Below, one piece after another: positions 1 through 8,518 of a DNA stretch of 64,000 nucleotides. Below the pieces are notes generated by a model. The model was not told the origin of the DNA. It searched no databases and worked only from the letters and a program-made list of their open reading frames with translations. The stretch covers positions 62,001 to 126,000 of the forward strand of contig NZ_OMKE01000012.1 in the NCBI RefSeq assembly GCF_900299535.1. Reading direction: 5' to 3'. The stretch is from Aquimarina aquimarini. GTDB lineage: Bacteria > Bacteroidota > Bacteroidia > Flavobacteriales > Flavobacteriaceae. A program made the translations under genes and the position numbers. The first letter of the stretch is position 1. Each line of letters begins with the position of its first letter.

Positions 1-568
1 TTCTTTCACTGCCCAGATCATCAAAGTATACTTTGCCTTTTGAGTAATTTTCAATTACACTTTCACCACCTCCGGAGGAATTATTTTTCTTATTTTCTTT
101 ATTGAATTTTGTTGTGATGGTAAGGCAAGAAACATTGGTAAACCATAGTTGCGGAATGTTATGTGCTTTTCCGATACTTTGCATGATTTCAAAAAATGAA
201 GTTTTGCCAACTCCACAATTTCCAGCAAGCATGATACCTTTTTGTAATTGCCCATTTTCTACTATTTCTTCAAATGAGGGATCATTTGCAAAATAGCGAC
301 AAAGGATATCGAGTATGTGTCGATTTTCATCATCTACAATGAATGCTCTGCGTTCTTTCAAGTAATATGCTTTTGCAGCCTTATAGAACTCTTTTTTAAG
401 CCACTCTAGGGGTAAGGTCATATTTTTAATTTTAATAGGTTCTGGTGTGTTATGAAGATTTTCGAAGTATTCTATAGTTTTTCTTTGTCGCGCAATTCTT
501 TCTTTTTTTTCTTCGGGAGTTTCCAACCCAAACTTTTCTTTTACTCTTTGTCCTAATGAATTTTTCAT
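1..568 (-). CDS. DnaC/IstB-like P-loop ATPase, 3' part outside the window
   Basis: The reading frame starts at an ATG on the minus strand at 568 and runs off the left edge after 189 codons, so only the N-terminal part is seen. After a charged N-terminus of about 110 residues comes a Walker A motif, GNCGVGKTS, and then a Walker B-like VYFDDLG. This order fits the DnaC/IstB/phage helicase-loader group of AAA+ ATPases, which place a replicative helicase or assist transposition. The start codon overlaps the stop of the upstream gene as ATGA, so the two are probably translationally coupled. It was assigned by reading the frame directly. The subfamily cannot be settled without the C-terminus. Confidence 0.75.
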   Translation of the reverse strand, partial: MKNSLGQRVKEKFGLETPEEKKERIARQRKTIEYFENLHNTPEPIKIKNMTLPLEWLKKEFYKAAKAYYLKERRAFIVDDENRHILDILCRYFANDPSFEEIVENGQLQKGIMLAGNCGVGKTSFFEIMQSIGKAHNIPQLWFTNVSCLTITTKFNKENKKNNSSGGGESVIENYSKGKVYFDDLGSER

Positions 569-1011
569 TTTTTTCTTGGATTTGCGTTGATCATTTTTGA
601 TTTTTTCTTTTTAAAAGAAGATGTATTATTACTATGTATTATTATACTTCCAGTTTCCCCACTTCGGGAATCCTGTATCTGCGAAGTGCGGACTGCCAGA
701 CTATGGGAGTGCGCAATAGCTGCTTTCAGGTAGTGCGAAATTTTCAAATATCGTTTTGATCCATTTTGTGTTCTGATTACTTTTCTAGTGATCATTTTTT
801 TATGCACTAGAGTTTTAATTATTTCAGATACTCTACTTTCTGATAATCCAAAAAAATCTGCGAAATACTTATTTCCTGCATAGCAGCAATCTTGTTCATC
901 AGGGTTTTCAAGGCTTTCAATCTCAATTATGAAAACCTTTTCCTGTAAAGACAGCTCTTTGCTCAGCCATATTTCTTTAGGAATCCAGACTCCTTTGAAC
1001 GCTCTATTCAT
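565..1011 (-). CDS. HTH protein of phage/ICE replication type
   Basis: This 148-aa protein begins FKGVWIPKEIWLSKEL and has a winged-helix region (about residues 10-95) with a recognition-helix segment ADFFGLSESRVSEIIKTL. That arrangement resembles the HTH_36 domains of phage and mobile-element replication proteins. The last 50 residues are Ser/Lys-rich and probably disordered. Its start overlaps the stop of the upstream excisionase-like gene by one base (TAATG), and its stop overlaps the ATPase start as ATGA. The three genes therefore form a tight minus-strand unit. A role in replication or maintenance of the element is inferred from domain type and context. Confidence 0.6.
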   Translation of the reverse strand: MNRAFKGVWIPKEIWLSKELSLQEKVFIIEIESLENPDEQDCCYAGNKYFADFFGLSESRVSEIIKTLVHKKMITRKVIRTQNGSKRYLKISHYLKAAIAHSHSLAVRTSQIQDSRSGETGSIIIHSNNTSSFKKKKSKMINANPRKK

Positions 1012-1310
1012 TATCTTCTACTTGATTGTGCTAGTCCTGGATTTTTACGTGCAAGTTTCAATAACTCAGATTTCGAGAAGAAAATCGATCTGCCAATTTG
1101 GTAATATGGTACCTTTCCTTTTTTCTTCCAGCTTATCAAGCTTGTTACTGATATACCTAAGAAAGCTGCTGTTTCTTTTTGTGATAGTCGATCTTCTGTT
1201 AGGTTGATAGGAGTTTGTTGTATAAATTCTGTTTTACGTAATCTATTGATTACTAAATCTATCATTCTTTCGAGATCCTTTTCTGTGTGTGTAATTAACT
1301 TGAAACTCAT
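1011..1310 (-). CDS. Helix-turn-helix excisionase-like DNA-binding protein
   Basis: This 99-aa protein has a MerR/excisionase-type HTH (HTH_17) at about residues 42-90: LSQKETAAFLGISVTSLISW, then a wing with IGRSIFFSKSEL. Proteins of this family are found on most Bacteroidota integrative elements. They act as excision directionality factors or small regulators. It is the first gene of the leftward unit, and the 396-bp spacer before it (1311-1706) must hold its promoter and the divergent promoter of the cargo cassette. The family call is firm; whether it is an excisionase or a regulator is inference. Confidence 0.65.
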   Translation of the reverse strand: MSFKLITHTEKDLERMIDLVINRLRKTEFIQQTPINLTEDRLSQKETAAFLGISVTSLISWKKKGKVPYYQIGRSIFFSKSELLKLARKNPGLAQSSRR

Positions 1311-1706
1311 ATGGCTCTGTTTTAAATTAAACCACTTTTAATAGTTGTGGTGTTTGAACAGGTCAAATTTGGTTATAAGTTATACGTGGAGTATTTGCAC
1401 CACCCCAAAAAAATATTTTAGTGCAATTGCAAAAATCATAAGAATTAGCTATTAATAACTATGTTTATTCTTAAAAAAGGATAAATTCTATAATTAGATA
1501 ACATAAGAATATATTGATAATAATTTATTGTAAATCAATATTTTACGTATATTTATTGAATTAACTACCCTATATTTTCAACCCCACCTTTTAAGTGTGC
1601 ATATTCTCCACCTTTGGAAAACCTATGCATATAAATTACCCTGTATTGGGTATTTTAATAGGTGTGATTAAGAATTAATTTTAAGCAACTTTTATAAAAC
1701 TATTTA
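1311..1706. promoter_or_regulatory. Divergent intergenic region with an inverted repeat
   Basis: There is no gene in these 396 bases, which separate the leftward replication-like unit from the rightward cargo cassette. The region is very AT-rich. An 8-bp inverted repeat, atattgat at 1511-1518 and atcaatat at 1534-1541, lies near the middle. Its position suits an operator for one or both promoters, but no promoter box could be assigned with confidence. Confidence 0.3.
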
Positions 1707-1709
1707 GTG

Positions 1710-2468
1710 ATGAAGGAAAAAAAAGCAATTCTGGGAACTCTAATTTTTATGATAATTTCAATTGGAGTTTATTGGGTTCTAAAAAAAATTGGAGTAGAAG
1801 GAAATGTTTCATATGCAACAATTTTATTGTTACCCATACTAGTTTATGTTATTCTTGCAGATAAAATCACTTCATTTAAAGCGGGAAATATTGAAGCTAC
1901 ATTTAAGGAAGTAGCCAATCAAAAAATTTCTACAGGTGATGACTCCATAGAACAACTTTCTAATGATGATAACTTAGAAATTATTGCTAAAGGACCAACA
2001 AGTATCCTATCCGAAAGGGTTATTAATCTCAAAAAGAAAACTGATGGCAATAAGATTATATTAACTCTTAAAATGGGAATAGGCGGTTATTATACTCGAG
2101 AGGCAGTTGCTCGATATATAAAAGATTTATTTATGTTCACCAAATTCAGATTTATCGTTCTCTTAGATAGTAATCAAAAAGTCGTGGCATTCATAAGTAA
2201 AGAAAAACTTTCTGCAATACTTGAAAATAAAAACCTTGGACGTGAATTCATTAGAATTGTTAATGACGGTGTAACGCAAGAGTTAAATATTTTTCCAGGG
2301 ATAATTTTAAATAAGATTATGGACTCAACAAGAAATATTGAAGCTTTGAAAGAAATGGATAGTAATGGGCTTGATGAACTAATTGTTGTTGATAAGAAAG
2401 GAAGATTAAAAGGTGTTATTCAACGTGAAGATATCTTGAGCAAACTAATGATTGCTCTTGCAAATTAA
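1710..2468 (+). CDS. Two-TM membrane protein with C-terminal CBS-like domain
   Basis: Two hydrophobic segments lie at about residues 8-26 and 35-52, followed by a cytosolic part. The C-terminus, LIVVDKKGRLKGVIQREDIL, matches the second half of a CBS motif, and an earlier stretch, FIVLLDSNQKVVAFISKEKL, looks like the first half. CBS pairs usually bind adenine nucleotides or act as regulatory domains. An in-frame GTG lies directly before the ATG at 1710; the ATG is preferred. This is the first gene of a four-gene plus-strand cassette on the mobile element, 17 bp before the next gene. No specific function is recognised. Confidence 0.65.
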   Translation: MKEKKAILGTLIFMIISIGVYWVLKKIGVEGNVSYATILLLPILVYVILADKITSFKAGNIEATFKEVANQKISTGDDSIEQLSNDDNLEIIAKGPTSILSERVINLKKKTDGNKIILTLKMGIGGYYTREAVARYIKDLFMFTKFRFIVLLDSNQKVVAFISKEKLSAILENKNLGREFIRIVNDGVTQELNIFPGIILNKIMDSTRNIEALKEMDSNGLDELIVVDKKGRLKGVIQREDILSKLMIALAN

Positions 2469-2485
2469 ACTATAATACTCCACCA

Positions 2486-3910
2486 ATGTATAAAAAACTA
2501 TTTTCATCAATAATACTTTTTCCTTTTTTTGTTTTTTCTCAGGATAAACCAGAAGAAAAAAATATTCATTTAGATAATGTTGTTGTATTTGGAAAATATA
2601 TTGAAAAAGAAATTATACTTCCGAATGAAAGGAATCTTATTCTTGATGTAATTCTTAAAAGACTCCCTAAAAAATATTCTAAAAGGTTTTATAACTCTAA
2701 TGACAGTTCGAGATTTGATAAACTTTTCGATACTATCATTGATAAAAAAGTTACTTGGAAACAAAAGGAGAAGGATAAAAACAAACATGTTTTGATAATA
2801 CCTCCTTTAAAGCCAAATTACTTTTATCAGGTTTGTGTTAAATATTCTGATGCTGATAATATTTATGGTGTTTTCACTATGATACATAATGAAGGCAAAT
2901 ATGTTATATCTAGTGACGAATCCGAGAAAAAAAAGTGGATGAAATTAGTAGATAGACTTAGTAAAAAGTATTACCCGTATAGTATAACTTATAATCCTAC
3001 TTTGAATGAATTAAACTCATACAAAACATTAATAAAAGATATTTCTTTAGATACAATGTCATCAGAAGATTCCACAAATCTAGAAAACATTACTTTTAAG
3101 AGCTTCGAAATAATGAATTTTAGGCACCCGAGCTTTTCCAAAATACACACATTTAGCAAAGTAGTACAAGCTAAAAAATCAAATTTTGTAGAAAATGAAC
3201 AAATAATATTCAGTCAATATTTTTCACCTTTTTATGATTATATCAAAATATATAATTTCTATGAAAACTACTTAATTTCTGTAATGCAGAACCGAAAATT
3301 AAACGGAAGTGAGATAATAAATTTAATTGAAGACGCAATTAAACAAAAAAGGTCGACATATAGAGATAATCAATTCGTTCCAAACTTTCTAAGTACTGCA
3401 GAATATTCTATATATTATGAAAAATCAATTGCATCTTCATATACGAGTTCATATTCGACTTCCTATAGACGAACTTTAGTTCCTGATTTTGGATATGTGG
3501 GTTATGTAAATGTTTCCTCATCTACTTCTTTAAAGGGAGGTAGCCCATTTGTAGGTGTAAATATTAGTCTTTCACCAGTTAATAAGAACATTCCATATAA
3601 CTTATCTGATTTGACAATGGCTCAAAGATTTTCTATTCATACTGGGGTTGTTTTGGAATCTGTAAAAGAAACTAATGTTAGAGATGATTTTTTTAGTGAC
3701 TTTTCATTAATGCTCGGTGGGAGTTACAAAATGATCACACAATCTACAAGGATAAATTTTGGAGGTATTCTTTATAATAAAATAGATCCTATTTCTGGTA
3801 GTAAAGAGTTAGCCATTCAACCTTATATAGGTTTATCAATTGATATTGAGATTAGAAAATGGCTTTCAGAATTTATACCATCGCTAACTGAAAATTTTAA
3901 AAAACCTTGA
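2486..3910 (+). CDS. Exported protein of unknown function, possible outer-membrane C-terminus
   Basis: The protein has 474 residues. A clear signal peptide (about residues 1-18, KKLFSSIILFPFFVFSQ) sends it through the inner membrane. The C-terminal third (about residues 340-460) alternates polar and hydrophobic residues with many Gly, Ser and Tyr, for example FGYVGYVNVSS and INFGGILYNKI. That suggests beta-strands, perhaps a small barrel or an outer-membrane-associated sheet. No enzyme motif was found. Its last codons overlap the start of the lipoprotein gene as ATGA-type coupling, so the two products are probably made together. Confidence 0.6.
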   Translation: MYKKLFSSIILFPFFVFSQDKPEEKNIHLDNVVVFGKYIEKEIILPNERNLILDVILKRLPKKYSKRFYNSNDSSRFDKLFDTIIDKKVTWKQKEKDKNKHVLIIPPLKPNYFYQVCVKYSDADNIYGVFTMIHNEGKYVISSDESEKKKWMKLVDRLSKKYYPYSITYNPTLNELNSYKTLIKDISLDTMSSEDSTNLENITFKSFEIMNFRHPSFSKIHTFSKVVQAKKSNFVENEQIIFSQYFSPFYDYIKIYNFYENYLISVMQNRKLNGSEIINLIEDAIKQKRSTYRDNQFVPNFLSTAEYSIYYEKSIASSYTSSYSTSYRRTLVPDFGYVGYVNVSSSTSLKGGSPFVGVNISLSPVNKNIPYNLSDLTMAQRFSIHTGVVLESVKETNVRDDFFSDFSLMLGGSYKMITQSTRINFGGILYNKIDPISGSKELAIQPYIGLSIDIEIRKWLSEFIPSLTENFKKP

Positions 3911-4632
3911 AAATGAAATTTTTGAAATATCTTTTTTTAATCTTCTTGATTACATCATGTGAAGATCAAGATGAATTTAACCCATCAAATTTAGGTAAAA
4001 ATTTCACTCTTAATATTGAAAATAATGAAGCTCCGAGTGATGGAATATCGAAAATAAAAGTAATTGCAGAATTTCCTTCGGATTTCAGCACAGAAACTGA
4101 CAACAAAGTTGATTTTACAGTTTTTAAACAAGAAAATGAAAACTCTACGGCTGAAATTATTCTAATTGAAGTTGGAGGAACCGATAAAAAAATTGCTGAG
4201 TTATTGGTTTCGTACAATATTGAGGACACTATTCAGGTAAAGGCTACTATTCAAATAAATAGTTCAAGTTTATCAAAAGAAGTGAATATCAATTTCAAAA
4301 AGGCTTTCTTAGACTCTATTAATGTATTTTCTTCGTCCTTAACAATAAAACCTAATTCTTTTGATGAAATAGACTTTACTACTGAGTTAATCCGGAACAA
4401 AGGCATTGTAAGTCTTAATTCTATTGCAGAAACCAGAGTAGAAGATACCTTAGGAGCTTCAAGAGGGATTTTTAACGATTATAAAAATAGATCTAATAAA
4501 GAAGGTAAGATTACAAATAAATTCACATTAGGAAATGATAATTACACCGGTAAATTATTTGTGATTTCTTCATCTAAAAATATTCTAAATCAGATTGAAA
4601 CAGATTCATTAATTATATACTCTCAAAACTAA
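3907..4632 (+). CDS. Lipoprotein with Ig-like domains
   Basis: The N-terminus KMKFLKYLFLIFLITSCEDQ is a type II signal peptide with lipobox ITSC, so the mature protein is anchored by Cys at about residue 18. The remaining ~220 residues look like two beta-sandwich domains of the bacterial Ig-like type (SDGISKIKVIAEFPSD and a repeat near residue 140). The start overlaps the end of the preceding gene by 4 bases. It was judged surface or periplasmic from the signal alone. The acidic residues directly after Cys (EDQDE) resemble the Bacteroidota lipoprotein export signal. Confidence 0.65.
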   Translation: MKMKFLKYLFLIFLITSCEDQDEFNPSNLGKNFTLNIENNEAPSDGISKIKVIAEFPSDFSTETDNKVDFTVFKQENENSTAEIILIEVGGTDKKIAELLVSYNIEDTIQVKATIQINSSSLSKEVNINFKKAFLDSINVFSSSLTIKPNSFDEIDFTTELIRNKGIVSLNSIAETRVEDTLGASRGIFNDYKNRSNKEGKITNKFTLGNDNYTGKLFVISSSKNILNQIETDSLIIYSQN

Positions 4633-4636
4633 GATT

Positions 4637-4870
4637 ATGAGCGACCGTAAGAAAGAATTTAAGAAAAAACTAAAAAATGTACCTCCAGAAATTTTCGATG
4701 AAATAAAACAACTATTTGCAAAATATGGAGTAGAAAACATTGATATTAAAGATTTGAAGATCATACCAAGGGATAATCCTACTCAAGAAGAATGTGAACA
4801 ACAAGGAAAAATTCTTGAATGCACTTATAAAGGTGATGGTTCTAGTTATTGTTGGTGCAGGAAAAAATGA
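4637..4870 (+). CDS. Small protein with Cys-rich C-terminus
   Basis: This 77-aa protein lies 4 bp after the lipoprotein gene. The N-terminal half is highly charged (SDRKKEFKKKLKNVPPEIFDEI) and probably helical. The C-terminal 25 residues hold four Cys (ECEQQ...LECTY...YCWCRKK), which could bind a metal or form disulfides. There is no signal peptide. It is the last gene of the cassette and no family is recognised. The tight spacing is the main support that it is real. Confidence 0.5.
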   Translation: MSDRKKEFKKKLKNVPPEIFDEIKQLFAKYGVENIDIKDLKIIPRDNPTQEECEQQGKILECTYKGDGSSYCWCRKK

Positions 4871-4907
4871 ATCATATAAAGCCTATACTGTCGACAAGCA
4901 AATATTA

Positions 4908-6686
4908 TTACTTGAGAAAATGACCATTTCTAATCCAAAAACCTTTTAACTGGGAAGACTCAAACTTTTTATCCTTAATTCTAACTAATGTGGATCTAGA
5001 AAAAGTATCTCCTTTTTTTGCTTGAAGAGATTGAGAGAGGACACGGATGATACTATTTTTACTATTCTTAAAAAAACCTTTTTCACTTGAAAGCTTCCAT
5101 AAGAATCGGAAAAAATCTTGTGGATACGGCTTTTCTTTCTTTAAAAAAGAATACTCTTTAAGATTTTCAACTGGAGATAAGATCTTTGATGGATGAACAT
5201 TATTACCTTCAACTACTGAGTAGTTGAAAATAAAAGACTCTATTTCCTTTTCTACTTCGTTTGTGAAAGATGATTGGGAAGATTTTAGATAATTCGTAAT
5301 CAGTTTCTTCAATGTTGGTTGACTAAATTTTTGACTAATTATTAAAATATCCTTTTGCTTACTTCTATCAATATTATTCCTTGAGAGAATCGACTTAATT
5401 TTATTTTTGTTGATGTTTCTGACATACTGCTCTGTTATACCGTCTAGCCAATCAAGAATCTCAATTTTGTCAAAATCTTTGGAAGAATAAAAATACTTAT
5501 CTGACGGCACAAGAATAGTTTCCTGAAGGTGCTCTGCGAATCTTGCTTTAGAATGTTCAAAAAATTCAATACTAACATATAAATCCGAAATGATATAATT
5601 CTTAACCTCTTCACCAAAGACAAGAGTAGCAACACCAATCAAGGTTGTGTCATCTAAAAGAAAAGTGTTTTTAAAAATACTTTGAGAAATATTATACTTT
5701 CTTTTTAAATCGTATTTTAATTCTATACAATTTTCAAAAAGATCATGTCTTAAATCTCTTAAAAGTTCAGGAATCGACATGGGTAGGTCGAATAAATGTT
5801 CTGGATTTTCAGTGTCTCTTGTGCCGAATTCTAGGATATGATCTTCAATCAGTACTTTTAAAAAATCACATCCAATCTTATCTTTTTTATTAGAATAATA
5901 TTGGTAGCTCCTTAATCTATTAAATATTAACTTATAGAAATCATAAAATTTATCATAACTATCTTTCAAAAAGAGTAATCGATCGATTTCATTATTTATA
6001 TCTTCTATGTCGTAAGTTTTTCTTGAATTCTTTACAAATGGCTCAAGTGCAATAGAAAAATCATTACCCAAACGAAAAAAATTACCTCCATCCGATATCC
6101 TGTAATTCATATAACCGAGAGTTGACACTACATATTCTGTTTCCGGGGCTTTGGGGTCAAAAAACTTAACATCAAAACCAGAATTTGTGCCATTTTCGAT
6201 TAGCTTATTCTTATATTTCTCATCAATATTCGAAAAAGCGACATACACCTCATTCTCTTCATCAAGAAAATAAAAAGGTATTGTTTTATCAAAATATTCT
6301 GTTCCAATGTCAAGAAAAATTCGATATATGTTGTGCTTTTCCAAACATCTATACGAAACATCCTTTTCTATATAATACTTACATTCTTCTAATGAAGTAT
6401 CATTTGACATAATCATTTCTATCACTTTAGGATGGAAAAGCACCGAATTACCTAAGTTCATTGCATATTCCCCATAGGCATAAAGAAACTTAGATAATCT
6501 ACAATCTTTTTTAATGTTGTAAGACAACAATATTTCACTTAGAAAAAACAAAAATTGATATAATGTTAGATTACTGAGCTTATAAGAATAATCATAATAA
6601 AAATCACTATCATTCTCAAAACGCTCATAGTTATCTATTAAAAATGATAGTTCATATGTGTTGGTGTCAAAATCTTTTGAAATCAT
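4908..6686 (-). CDS. Unknown 592-aa protein coupled to the integrase
   Basis: The start is taken at the ATG at 6686, because that ATG overlaps the integrase stop as ATGA; the frame could also open at a TTG 12 bases earlier. The protein is acidic to neutral and rich in Asp, Phe, Tyr and Lys, with no signal peptide or membrane segment. I recognise no catalytic motif. The N-terminal half (about residues 1-350) is helical in character, and the C-terminal part has a basic stretch (RNINKNKIKSILSRNNI). It faces the cargo cassette convergently, with only 37 bp between the stops. As a large cargo gene co-transcribed with the integrase it may serve element stability or host defence, but this is inference only. 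Confidence 0.6.
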   Translation of the reverse strand: MISKDFDTNTYELSFLIDNYERFENDSDFYYDYSYKLSNLTLYQFLFFLSEILLSYNIKKDCRLSKFLYAYGEYAMNLGNSVLFHPKVIEMIMSNDTSLEECKYYIEKDVSYRCLEKHNIYRIFLDIGTEYFDKTIPFYFLDEENEVYVAFSNIDEKYKNKLIENGTNSGFDVKFFDPKAPETEYVVSTLGYMNYRISDGGNFFRLGNDFSIALEPFVKNSRKTYDIEDINNEIDRLLFLKDSYDKFYDFYKLIFNRLRSYQYYSNKKDKIGCDFLKVLIEDHILEFGTRDTENPEHLFDLPMSIPELLRDLRHDLFENCIELKYDLKRKYNISQSIFKNTFLLDDTTLIGVATLVFGEEVKNYIISDLYVSIEFFEHSKARFAEHLQETILVPSDKYFYSSKDFDKIEILDWLDGITEQYVRNINKNKIKSILSRNNIDRSKQKDILIISQKFSQPTLKKLITNYLKSSQSSFTNEVEKEIESFIFNYSVVEGNNVHPSKILSPVENLKEYSFLKKEKPYPQDFFRFLWKLSSEKGFFKNSKNSIIRVLSQSLQAKKGDTFSRSTLVRIKDKKFESSQLKGFWIRNGHFLK

Positions 6687-7921
6687 AGTTTGTCCCAAGT
6701 ATTATCCATTTCACTACGTTTTAGATCCTCAGCAATCTTCACATAACGTCTAAACGATTCTTCTTTCTTATGACCCGTAATATTGCGTACTACCATTTCC
6801 TTCATTCCTAGCACCAGACTATTGGTTACAAAAGTCTTACGAGCCGTATGGCTCGTTATTAGATCATGCTTTGGAACTGTTTTGTCAATTCGTTTTTGTC
6901 CAATATATCTTGTGATAGTAATAGGGGTGTTGATTTCAGCCTCCTCACAACATTCTTTGATGTACTTATTGAATTTTTGTTGTGAAATAATAGGCAAGGG
7001 CTCGTAAATTGTATCTTTATATTTCTCAAGAATGGCTTTAGAAAACCGATTTAAAGGAATTCTAGTATTGTTAGCCCTTGTTTTTTGAATTGTTAGTGTA
7101 ATTGCATCATCCGAAATATTAGAAGGTTTAAGTGAGCTAGTATCACTTATTCGTAATCCTGTAAAGCAATTAAAACAATATACGTCTCTTACCTGGCTTA
7201 ATCTATTTGATTCGAACTCATGATTGTAGAGTGTCATTAGTTCATTCATCGTTAGGTAGATGATCTCTGTTTCATCAATCCTAACTTTAAACTTTTTGAA
7301 CTTCAGGTTATCATGATATTCTTTATCATATGACCATCTCATAAAAGTGTTTAAGACTTTAATAATAAAAGCTAGGTAACTATTCTTGTTTTTTCGATCA
7401 AGAAAGGTGTAATCCTGTATTTTTTCAAAGAAATTATTGTCAATCGATTCAAAGGTTAATTTATAACCAGTGGATGTTTCAAAATCCTGTAAAAAATTGC
7501 GAGTAGTAACATAAGATTTAATAGTCCTGGGAACTTTTACTGATTTGTTTGTTTCTATAAATTCTTCAAAAGAAGGGAAGAAGAAATGTGCGAGTTCAAC
7601 CTTCTCGATACCAGATGCAAGTTTTTCCAAAATGTATTCCTTTGTGGGAACTATATTATTCAGAAGGATATATCTGCCAAGCTTCTTTACATTAGCTTCT
7701 AGCTCATCAATAATTTTGTTGTATTCTATATAGTTATTGTATTCTTCTTTTTTCTTTTGAGCTTTAATTCTTTCTTTTCTAGTATCCCAATTACTTTCAG
7801 AACATTTTACTCCTTTTACCGCTTTGAAGATTTTAAATCCATTGGTGGCGATAATCATTCTTATAGGGGCAAGTCCTGCTTTACCGATTTTGTCTTTCCT
7901 TAAATGAAATGAAACTTGCAT
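6683..7921 (-). CDS. Tyrosine recombinase / site-specific integrase
   Basis: This 412-aa protein has the Bacteroidota integrase layout: an arm-type DNA-binding domain (about residues 1-90), a SAM-like core-binding domain (about 115-205) and a catalytic domain (about 215-400). The catalytic set is visible as R257 (TGLRIS), H358 and R361 (HTAR), H384 (GHKK) and Y393 (RRYVKI). Such enzymes insert and excise integrative elements through a covalent 3'-phosphotyrosine. It reads leftward into the element and is coupled to the 592-aa gene by ATGA. The candidate attachment site lies about 160 bp upstream of its start. The integrase call is secure. Confidence 0.92.
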   Translation of the reverse strand: MQVSFHLRKDKIGKAGLAPIRMIIATNGFKIFKAVKGVKCSESNWDTRKERIKAQKKKEEYNNYIEYNKIIDELEANVKKLGRYILLNNIVPTKEYILEKLASGIEKVELAHFFFPSFEEFIETNKSVKVPRTIKSYVTTRNFLQDFETSTGYKLTFESIDNNFFEKIQDYTFLDRKNKNSYLAFIIKVLNTFMRWSYDKEYHDNLKFKKFKVRIDETEIIYLTMNELMTLYNHEFESNRLSQVRDVYCFNCFTGLRISDTSSLKPSNISDDAITLTIQKTRANNTRIPLNRFSKAILEKYKDTIYEPLPIISQQKFNKYIKECCEEAEINTPITITRYIGQKRIDKTVPKHDLITSHTARKTFVTNSLVLGMKEMVVRNITGHKKEESFRRYVKIAEDLKRSEMDNTWDKL

Positions 7922-8078
7922 TCGTATTTAGTTTGATATAAATATACTAAATAGGGCAACAAAAAGGGCAACTTTTTTGAATAAAAATAGATTTAATTAT
8001 ATTTTGTTTTATTTAAAAAAAACCATATATGGTAGTATTTAAGAATTTAAATGGATTTAAGTTTGATTAAAAATAGTG

Positions 8079-8097
8079 GTACTCCCACCTCGAGTAC
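8079..8097. other. Candidate attachment (att) core: 6-bp inverted repeat with 7-bp centre
   Basis: Arms GTACTC (8079-8084) and GAGTAC (8092-8097) flank the 7-base centre CCACCTC. Tyrosine recombinases commonly use short inverted core-binding sites around a 6-8 bp crossover region. The position, between the integrase start and a strong terminator, fits an attL/attR. No second copy was seen in this window, as expected if the other end lies beyond the left edge. This is inference from architecture. Confidence 0.35.
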
Positions 8098-8140
8098 AAG
8101 AAACCCTGATAAACATTTGTTTATCAGGGTTTCTTTTTTT
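8098..8140 (+). terminator. Strong Rho-independent terminator
   Basis: A 17-bp perfect stem (8098-8114 with 8119-8135) with a 4-base loop is followed by a run of eight T on the plus strand. No complete plus-strand gene precedes it. It may be the terminator of a host gene whose 3' end was the integration target, left behind at the element boundary. Confidence 0.8.
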
Positions 8141-8518
8141 TGTCCTTAAGTTATTTGTTGTTAAGGAAATAAAGGTATGGTCAATTGTTGTGTTTATGCA
8201 AAAATTGTGATTAATCTATAAAGGAAGGATTCTACATTTTCGACCTCTCTTAACGATACTCTAATAGGTTTTGGTTTTTACATTAGATATTTCTTGCGAT
8301 ATAACGGGTTTTAGTTAATTTATTAATGTGAAACCAATATTTTTTTTAATAATAATTTGATTACAAGATTGTTATATGTCTTTTTTTTTTGAAGTAAGAC
8401 CTACTGCGTTTGTAGTGTAAAACAACAAAAAAACGGTAGAGAAACCCCCGCAAAAACACAAGTAAAAACTTTAACTTTACGTAAGTGTGATTCGCACTAC
8501 ACAAAAAAAAGAGGAAGA
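8141..8518 (+). promoter_or_regulatory. Upstream region of the FHA-kinase cluster
   Basis: No gene is found in this 378-bp stretch before the FHA gene. It must carry the promoter of the cluster. A small inverted pair, gtagtg at 8412-8417 and cactac at 8495-8500, brackets the last 90 bases and could be an operator. No promoter boxes were assigned. Confidence 0.3.

Noticed and set aside
8079..8097. Idea that the inverted repeat is the T-arm of a tRNA 3' end
   Set aside because: The 7-base loop CCACCTC lacks the TTC-R-A pattern on either strand, so it was reported only as a candidate att core.
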